Shown one piece after another: positions 57,019-64,000 of a stretch of DNA of 64,000 nt. Positions within the stretch are counted from its first letter, which is position 1, and every line of letters begins with the position of its first letter. Under the pieces are notes generated by a model. It was not told the DNA's origin. It did no database searches and was given only the letters and a program-made list of their open reading frames with translations. Source of the DNA: Juglans regia (lineage: Eukaryota; Streptophyta; Magnoliopsida; Fagales; Juglandaceae); contig NC_049909.1 in the NCBI RefSeq assembly GCF_001411555.2, positions 5,525,485 through 5,589,484 of the forward strand, written 5' to 3'. A program made the translations under genes and the position numbers.

Positions 57019-57860
57019 TGTCGTGTTTCGTGGCCTGGGCAACTTCACGCTCTAGAGGCTTTGCGATGAGTTGCTACTAAAATGAAGAATGGTGGGCTCA
57101 GGGTCCGTGGTACCTCTGACGCCCAAGTCAGTTTTAGTGAAGGAGATGAATGGAGAATATCTTAAGGAAAGTTGTAATAAGAATGCATGTAGATCTCAAT
57201 CTCTTCACTGATCATGGGAGGTGTCTGTTTATACTTGACTGTCTGAGTTTACTTCACTGTCTGAGTTTCATGGTAGTGGGCATGTCGTTCTGTATGAGAT
57301 CGGATGTTCATGTCGTCCACCTGCCGCGCTATAGGCCACTTAGGTCTGATGGTGACTGCTTTTAACACAAAGCCTCACATTGAGTGTACCCTGAGCCTCA
57401 GGATGCATTGAATGCAGAGTGCCTTCCTCTCATAGCTCTCTCCGTCTCATTAATGCGGTATGGCCTCTGCTAGGTATCCATGGTGACTGCCCCTGACACA
57501 AGGCCTCACGTCATGCGTATCGAGCCTCGGGCTGCATTGAATGCGGCATGCTTCCCTTCCATAACTCTTTCCGTCTTATTAATGCGGTGTTGCCTCAGCC
57601 AGGCATTCCCACATTCTTGTCATGTCTGGGCGCTGATGTTTAGGGTCAGGGAATGTCGGCCAGTGGGATGTTAGACTGTCCCTCCTGCCACACGTTTGTC
57701 ATTGTTCCTGGTCTAATCATCCCTTCCATTTGGGGCTCTTGGGTATGCTCGGCCCAGCCCACACCTCTTATCTTGGCTCAAATCTAGGCTCTTCTCTTGG
57801 TCTGGCCCTAGGAGCAGGGTCCCTTCTCCTGGTCTGGCCCAGGGGATAACACTCCTCACA
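57019..57860 (+). mobile_element. Solo LTR (842 bp), target duplication ATTGA
   Basis: It begins TGTCGTGTTTCG and ends CTCCTCACA, with ATTGA on both sides (57014-57018, 57861-57865). The GC content contrasts with the surrounding AT-rich DNA. The orientation is not certain, and no internal region remains. Confidence 0.85.
57351..57612 (+). repeat. 131-bp tandem duplication within the solo LTR
   Basis: Two units start at GGTGACTGC (57351 and 57482). Both contain GCATTGAATGC and TCATTAATGCGGT-type words; they are roughly 80-85 percent alike by eye. Confidence 0.85.
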
Positions 57861-58209
57861 ATTGATATTTTTTATTACTAAGTAGTTTTTTTTTTAAGAT
57901 ATTGTGGTTAGTAATTAATATAGATTTTAACTTTTATGTGAAATTATGTTAATCAGATCAAATGGATTATGCGTGTTAGTTCAATCCATTTTTATGAAAC
58001 AGATTTAAATGAGTAATGTCATATTGACCTATTTCTAATTAATTATTAAACGAATCAAAACGAGTGACACGACACAACCTATTATCTAAATGTGTCATAT
58101 TAGGATTTGAAAGTTTCACAGATTTAACTTGATAGGTTGGATTCGAATTGACTTATATAGTCGAATATTCATGACTTGACACGACACGAAAATACAAATT
58201 GCCACCCTA

Positions 58210-58217
58210 CTTTTAAG
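58210..58217. repeat. hAT target-site duplication, right copy
   Basis: CTTTTAAG, identical to 56510-56517. Confidence 0.92.
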
Positions 58218-58592
58218 TTCGTATAAATATTTGGAAGAATCTTAATTTGTTACCATGACTCCAAATGTGGTGACTTATTGCATCAACCTAAAACGATCTA
58301 TTTCTTACGTTATTTTATTCAACATCCCGATTAAAATCTTAGGTTAATTATAACGTCAGTAATCAGTTTATGAGTTTTAACCTGTTTGCAAATTATTCCC
58401 TCGTTTTCAAATTTTTGTAATTAACTCCATTAGTATGCAAAATTTTCCCATTAAACCCTTCTGTCTAATATACTAATGATAAGGTTGTCACTTGGCCTTC
58501 AAATGTTAATTATTATTATTTTAAAAATAAGTGAAAAATACTTTGAAAAATAAATCAAATTTTTTAAAAATAAATGATAAAAATAGAAAAAA
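58218..58592. other. Intergenic DNA without recognised gene
   Basis: 58375-58500 shares GTTTTAACCTGTTTGCAAAT-type sequence with 54100-54130. Otherwise AT-rich. Confidence 0.4.
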
Positions 58593-58826
58593 AAATAGAG
58601 TGGTGCTAGTGTGCCACTCAATTTTGACCGCTGGGTGTGTCCACTAGTACAAATTTCACATTTTATTTTATTTTATTTTTCATATTTTTTAAACATCTTT
58701 CAATATTTTTAAAAAATAAAAGTAACTTCCTTAATCATTAAGAAAAAAAAAATTAAAAAATTTAAAATATAAGAACAGTCAAAATGAGAGACAAATTCAA
58801 GGGACGTACTAGCATTTTTCAAAAAC
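58593..58826. mobile_element. MITE family C, copy
   Basis: GAGTGGTGCTAGTGTGCCAC, TTTTGACCGCTGGGTGTGTC, CTTCCTTAATCATTAAG and CAAAATGAGAGACAAATTCA, collinear with 37665-37912. Confidence 0.7.
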
Positions 58827-59004
58827 ATACGGGAGAGGAGGGCTTTCCCTCCCTAGCTGCGCTAGCGGTGGCCAACGAGCCACACCACAGTGGTGGAGGC
58901 ATGATCTACAGGCCATTTGGTGGAGGGGGAGAGCCTCCTCGTCACACACAAATTGCTCATGAAATCTTTAAGGCCAACTTTGGGGCCTTAGAGGAGATAT
59001 AAAT

Positions 59005-59345
59005 TTCTCGTATAATTTCATTTCATCTTATATCATCTTATTTTTAAACATAATTCAAATATAAAATTTTTAAACTAATTATTACAATTTTTTTTAATTT
59101 TCAAATAAAAAATAAAAAATAATTCCAACTTTTTCAAATTCTCAAATAAAAATAATATTATAAAACTATATTATTACAATATTTTAATTTTATAATTTTT
59201 TTTTATTCAACTTTTTTTTTTCAAAACTTAAAAAATACTCAACTCAAACTATCTCACTACTATTTACAAATTATTCTACTACTATTTATAAAATTTTAAT
59301 CTCAATTCTTATCTCATTTAACTCTCCAAACAAGCTCGATTCAAC
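59005..59345. mobile_element. GATGAG-family MITE, long form
   Basis: ATTTCATTTCATCTTATATC, TAATTCCAACTTTTTCAAAT, CTATCTCACTACTATTTACA and TCTTATCTCATTTAACTCTC, edge CCAAACAAGC. Confidence 0.7.
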
Positions 59346-60062
59346 GATGTTTGATTAGAGTTGAGAATAAATTTATCTTTTTAATGACATTTGTGCACAT
59401 AGTTTATTTATTTATTTATTTTTTTGAATCAGCATACATAGTTTATTTATTTGTTCATATTTAGCATCTTTTACTTTATTGTTAATACGTTCATCTTCAA
59501 CTGTCACGATATTTTAAATTTTTGTATGCCTTCAAGATTTCAACAATATTTTTACTTATATCTTTATAGAGATGGATTTTTTTTTCACAAACTTTAATTT
59601 GCCCATAAAAAAAAATTTAGTATTTTTTATTCATCTATTTACGAATAATTTAAAAAATATTATTTATCATCTCTATATCACATATTCATACTTAATTTAT
59701 TATTTTTATGATTCTATTTAAATATAATTTATCACGTAATGATGTGCAGTACGAGGGATGGTAGGTTGAATTTTTCAATTATATAAATCCGGACCACCGC
59801 GCCAAGAAGTTTCCGTTAATTGAAAGACGGCTAACGAGGTCAAATGATGAAAATTCACTGCGACCGGTCTTATTACTTCACCCCAAACTTCGTATGTTTT
59901 TCCGTTTCTTTATTTCGTTTGTCTCCCTGTCTGCTACTGTCCTATTTCATTTTTTGTGATCTTTGTTTTTGTTGTTCGCAGGACATGAGAGGAGAGGAGA
60001 GAGGAGAAAAAAGTTGTCTAAAATACCAATACAGTCTGCTCCTTTTCAGTTCACACTGTCTA

Positions 60063-60118
<56 letters not shown>

Positions 60119-60539
60119 GAGACATTGCTGAATTCCGCTGGATTTTAACACTTTCCTCATCATCTGCTGAAAAAAACCACATTTTCCCACCTACTATCAC
60201 TCCCCCAATACACTCTTAAGTCCTTTGAATTCGATTTCAATTCCCCATTTCTTTCTATTTGTTTTTTGGTGCCGAGCTTGTTGTTTATTTTTATCTATCC
60301 GTGGTGTTGTTGGACTACTATCGGATTCTGCCTGGACTTAGCTTTCCTTTGTCTGAGTTTCGGAATTGGGTTTGATTGGAGGGGCTGAATTTGGTGAAAA
60401 GACAAGCTTTTGAGTGTGTTCACCAATTCGGGAAGTTCGAGATCTGGCTGGTTTTCTTTTGGGATCTCTCTGGTTGTTAGATTGGTTTTGATTCGAATTA
60501 TCGGTTTGGATCCGATCGAGGGAGAAACAGCGCCATCAC
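59346..60539 (+). promoter_or_regulatory. Promoter and 5' leader of the formin gene
   Basis: A TATA-like TTATATAAAT lies at about 59778-59787, which would put transcription start near 59810 and give a long leader of about 730 bp. A pyrimidine-rich stretch ending TGTTCGCAG at about 59981 could be the acceptor of a leader intron. A CT/CA microsatellite lies in the leader. Confidence 0.4.
60065..60118 (+). repeat. (CT)n(CA)n microsatellite in the formin leader
   Basis: About 20 CT units run into about 7 CA units, some 420 bp before the start codon. Confidence 0.95.
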
Positions 60540-63500
60540 ATGGCGCTGTTCAGAAGGTTCTTCTACCGCAAGCCTCCGGATCGGCTTCTTGAGATCTCCG
60601 AAAGGGTCTACGGTAACTTTTTTTAACCGTTTCAATCATTCCCCATTTTTCCTTTTCTTTTTATTGTCGTGTGTCCACCTTCTGAGTGCCCTAGTAATGG
60701 TGTAATTCTCGAGCTTTCGGCCATTTCTGTCGTCTTCGTGAAGTTGAGAAAATGCTCAGTTTTGTAATTCCATGTGCAACTTAGGTTCCAATGAGTCCCG
60801 CTTTGGGAGTTCCATTGCATTTTAAGATACTGCAGAATGCATTGTGAATATGGTTCAATTGTGGTGTTTTTTTCTTCCTTCTCTTCTCTTTTTGTTTTGG
60901 CGCTCTGTTTCTTAAGTAGTTTCCTCATATGAGAGTGTAGTATGTAGCATAACTTTCTTCCCTCGGTGATTAGACAAATGCTGGTGAAGTAGTTTCCTGC
61001 TTGTTTATATCGTGTTCTATTGTTCGGATTCATCGGGTGGGAATATAACTGAGGCAGGGACTAGAAAGCACCAGGAATTGGATTGAGCAGATCAAATTCA
61101 ACTGTATATCTAGCGGATTATTCTTTTAATGTTGCGTATGCATCTACTCGAGCTTAGGGGTAGAGGCACTAACAGTAATTGATACTTGGGAGGGAACAAA
61201 ATTTATAGAAGTAGGCCCGAAAATGATGAATAGTTGAAGAGGCTCTGGAAAACAAAGCAACCGTTCGGTAAGGAGCATCAATTTGGGGTCTAAGTTTTTG
61301 TGGACAATTTGGACCTCTATAGATCTGACAAATGAGGATGGTTTTGCTCGACATTTTGGGAAACAAATATGCCATTGCTTTTTTTTTTTTTTTTTATTTT
61401 TTATTAAATCAATTTCAAGACTATGGGTCTTGTTTTATGGCTAGCAAGAGCTGTAATTTATTGCGTAATTTTGCTAAAGCTTATTTTATGGCATGGACTG
61501 ATGGTTTCTATATGTTTTAGAACTGTTTCTTTTTTACTTTAGCTATTTGTAGCTGCTTTTTCTTCTTAAAAAAAAAAAAAGCTTTTCTGAACACAAATGT
61601 TAAGCAGTATTTGTCCCAGTTTCTTCTATTTTACGTGAGGAGTTTTTTTGGGCTATTTCTATTTATATCATTAATAAAATTCTCGTTTATTGGCAAACAA
61701 AAAAAAAAAAAAAACTTTGAGGGTCACTATGCACCATGAGTTTAGTCAGAATTCTTAAGTTTCTTCTTAGCTCCTTATTTGATTTTTGAAGACCATATAC
61801 CGATTATGGTTGTTGATTGTCTTATTTTGGGTCACTATGCACCATGAGTTTAGTCAGAATTCTTAAGTTTCTTCTTAGCTCCTTATTTGATTTTTGAAGA
61901 CCATATACCAATTATGGTTGTTGATTGTCTTATTTCTCTTTTCTTCTTTTCTAGTGTTTGATTGTTGCTTCTCCACGGATGTCTTGGAAGAAGATGAGTA
62001 CAGAGTGTACATGGGTGGCATTGTAGCTCAGTTACAGGACCACTTTCCTGATGCTTCTTTCATGGTGTTTAACTTTAGAGAAGGGGAGAGGCGAAGTCAA
62101 ATTTCAGATATATTGTCTCAATATGACATGACAGTTATGGATTACCCTCAACACTATGAAGGGTGTCCTCTTCTGCCATTGGAGATGATCCACCACTTCC
62201 TTCGATCAAGTGAAAGTTGGTTGTCATTGGAAGGGCAACAAAATGTGCTGTTGATGCACTGTGAAAGAGGAGGATGGCCTGTGCTTGCATTCATGCTAGC
62301 AGGTCTTCTGTTATACCGAAAACAGTACAGTGGGGAGCAGAAGACTCTTGACATGGTCTACAAGCAAGCTCCAAACGAACTTCTTCATCTTTTGTCTCCT
62401 TTAAACCCACAGCCTTCTCAGCTGAGATATCTTCAGTATATATCTAGAAGAAATATAGGTTCTGATTGGCCTCCATCAGATACACCTTTACTTCTGGATT
62501 GCCTGATTCTGAGAGTCCTTCCACTATTTGATGGGGGGAAAGGTTGCAGGCCTGTTATACGTGTTTATGGTCAGGACCCTTCAACACCAGCTAATAGAAG
62601 TTCTAAGCTTTTGTTTTCAACTTCAAAGACGAAAAAGAATGTGCGCCACTATCTACAGGTAATTCCTAAGTCACAAATCTGAAAGTGGAAATTAGATTTT
62701 ACCAAATATGTAAGTGGTCTTATGAACTTTAACAGCAGGGAGAGTGTATGCTAGTGAAAATTGATATCCATTGCCGTGTTCAAGGGGATATTGTTCTTGA
62801 GTGCATCCATTTGGATGAAGATCTGGTACATGAGGAGATGATCTTCATAGTTATGTTCCACACAGCATTTGTGAGGTCAAACATTCTGATGCTCAACCGC
62901 AATGAAATTGATGTTCCATGGGATGCCAAGGACCAATTCCCGAAGGACTTTAGCGCAGAGGTAAGTTGTTGTGACTTTTCTGTTAGTGTCTTTTCCTAAA
63001 GCTGTAGGTGTTGAATACATTCTCATATGTGTATCAGGTACTTTTTTCGGATGCTGATGCTGTTGTGCCTGCTCTTACTACAGTCGTAGCCAGTGAAGGA
63101 AATGAGGCAGAAATTGCTTCACCTGAGGAATTTTTTGAGGTGGAAGAGATTTTTAGCAATGTAGTTGATGGGCAGGAAGGGAAGGGGGATTTGGATCCTT
63201 ACGCATTTCAAGACTGTGCATCAGATGATGGAACCCACAAACGGGATGGAAAGTTGGTTTCTAGTATTGATGCAGTGAAGGACATTGGTGTTGATGATGT
63301 GAAATATAAGATGGATGAGAAGGTGGGTTCTGATCATTTGGTGAAGGACATTGGTGTTGATGATGGTGATATCAAGCTAGATTTCATACTAGCTGCTGGT
63401 GATATGCAGCCAAGTCTGGAAACCAAGGAAGTGGTGGAAGATTTGTGTGGCAAATTGGATGAGATGGGAGACAAGGGTGATGGAGGAAACAGTTTTGCAC

Positions 63501-64000
63501 AGAAGACTTTAGATTCCAGGGTTCCCCAGAAAAAGTTGACTGCTGATGTCCCCAGACAAAAATCAGAGAAAGTTCTTCCTAATGTGCCTAAGAAACAGCC
63601 TACAATCAGCACAAAACCAGCTGCAGATTCAGTTGTTGCCAAACAAAAGACTAAACAGCAAGAGTCTCATGCAAAACTGGCAAAGCCAAATGCAGTATCT
63701 AGGTGGATCCCTCCTAACAAAGGCTCTTATACTAATTCAATGCATGTATCATATCCACCATCAAGATATAACAGTGCACCAGCTGCTCTTGGTGTTAATG
63801 TTCCTTCAAAGGATTCTAACGCAGTTCCCAAATTAAAAGCTTCTTCTGATACCCCCACCACTGTGGTTTCAACTGATGTGACCAATGGTCTGAAAAGTTG
63901 TAAGGTGGATCCTGTGAAGCCTTCAGGTTCTACCCAAGAGGCAGTTGCTTCATGCCCACCATCATTGGTACCATCAATTAAAGATTCATATTCATCCCCA
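60540..64000 (+). CDS. Class II formin (PTEN-like type), 5' part, continues beyond the window
   Basis: Exons: 60540-60612, 61955-62658, 62739-62960, 63038 to beyond 64000, all GT-AG and in frame (654 codons seen). The start MALFRRFFYRKPPDRLLEIS is characteristic of plant class II formins. A PTEN-like module spans about residues 10-190. Its HCERGGWP (His126, Cys127) departs from HC-x5-R (Pro instead of Arg), so it should be catalytically inactive and bind membrane lipid, as reported for this class. A C2-like region follows, about 195-335 (VRHYLQ, GECMLVKIDIHC, GDIVLEC). Exon 4 encodes an acidic, then Pro/Ser/Lys-rich, disordered linker with a 22-residue repeat. The actin-assembling FH1 and FH2 domains lie outside. 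Class II formins nucleate actin and some bind microtubules. The exact paralogue is not settled. Confidence 0.93.
61721..61936 (+). repeat. 108-bp tandem duplication at the end of formin intron 1
   Basis: Units begin GGGTCACTATGCACCATGAG at 61721 and 61829 and differ at one position seen by eye (ATACCGATT versus ATACCAATT). The second unit ends about 18 bp before exon 2 (61955). Confidence 0.95.
63275..63365 (+). repeat. In-frame 66-bp-period repeat in formin exon 4
   Basis: Codons for VKDIGVDD occur at 63275 and 63341, identical over 25 bp at the DNA level and 22 codons apart, within the disordered linker. Confidence 0.9.

Larger units (their letters stand above)
56518..58209. mobile_element. 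Non-autonomous hAT element hosting a MITE and a solo LTR
   Basis: The ends TAGGGATGACAAT and inverted TAGGGTGGCAATT form short terminal repeats. The perfect 8-bp duplication CTTTTAAG flanks them. Subterminal words such as ACTCGTGAATCCAACACGA and GACACGACACGAA are of the kind found in other plant hAT derivatives. There is no transposase. Subtracting the 842-bp solo LTR leaves about 850 bp. Confidence 0.85.

Noticed and set aside
61894..61954. A start codon giving a hydrophobic, signal-peptide-like N-terminus to the formin
   Set aside because: It reads through the end of intron 1. Splicing from the exon at 60540-60612 restores the class II formin start MALFRRFFYRKPP in frame, whereas the hydrophobic stretch lies in a polypyrimidine tract.

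Overview
The window is plant nuclear DNA, almost certainly from a woody eudicot. It has intron-containing GT-AG genes, a plant class II formin, a plant-type CDK-like kinase, AT-rich intergenic DNA and dense nested transposable elements. The abundant short repeat with GATGAGATGAGAT-type ends and a TTTGGAT / ATCCAAAC edge (about 15 copies) suggests Fagales, perhaps Juglandaceae (walnut or hickory type). That placement rests on recall of the repeat family and is only moderately secure.

Only two genes look intact, both on the + strand. The first (20572-27525, nine exons, 699 codons, frame checked across every junction) is a myristoylatable CDK-like Ser/Thr kinase of the At1g54610/IBS1 type. The second (60540 to beyond the window end) is the 5' part of a class II formin: PTEN-like and C2 modules are present, and the FH1/FH2 part lies outside. 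Everything else is mobile DNA or its debris.

Layout. 1-1843: leftward long-LTR-like sequence. 2879-7969: complete hAT transposon with perfect 8-bp target duplication and a decayed transposase. 8052-8927: MITE split by a 657-bp solo LTR. 9108-12300: 5'-truncated LINE remnant split by a Tourist-like element carrying a 1-kb minisatellite (9290-10614) and by DNA holding a second solo LTR (10969-11623). 12765-15038: a patchwork tandem duplication whose junction contains a 371-bp copy of the kinase gene (end of exon 4 plus intron 4). One arm also carries a 1.2-kb Mutator-like insertion (12890-14086) with a gene-like ORF. 15236-19845: very long solo LTR inside another MITE. 20572-27525: kinase gene. 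27526-41008: intergenic DNA with foldback MITEs and one SINE. 41026-47651: full-length L1-type LINE on the - strand with a 17-bp target duplication. 47834-53386: LTR element without recognisable gag or pol, filled with tandem repeats. 56518-58209: non-autonomous hAT containing a MITE and an 842-bp solo LTR. 59350-64000: promoter, leader and start of the formin gene.

The mobile elements were dated relative to each other by nesting and target-site duplications read from the sequence. Four solo LTRs and no intact coding LTR element suggest removal by LTR-LTR recombination. No CRISPR array, operon or bacterial feature is present. No tRNA or rRNA gene was recognised by eye.
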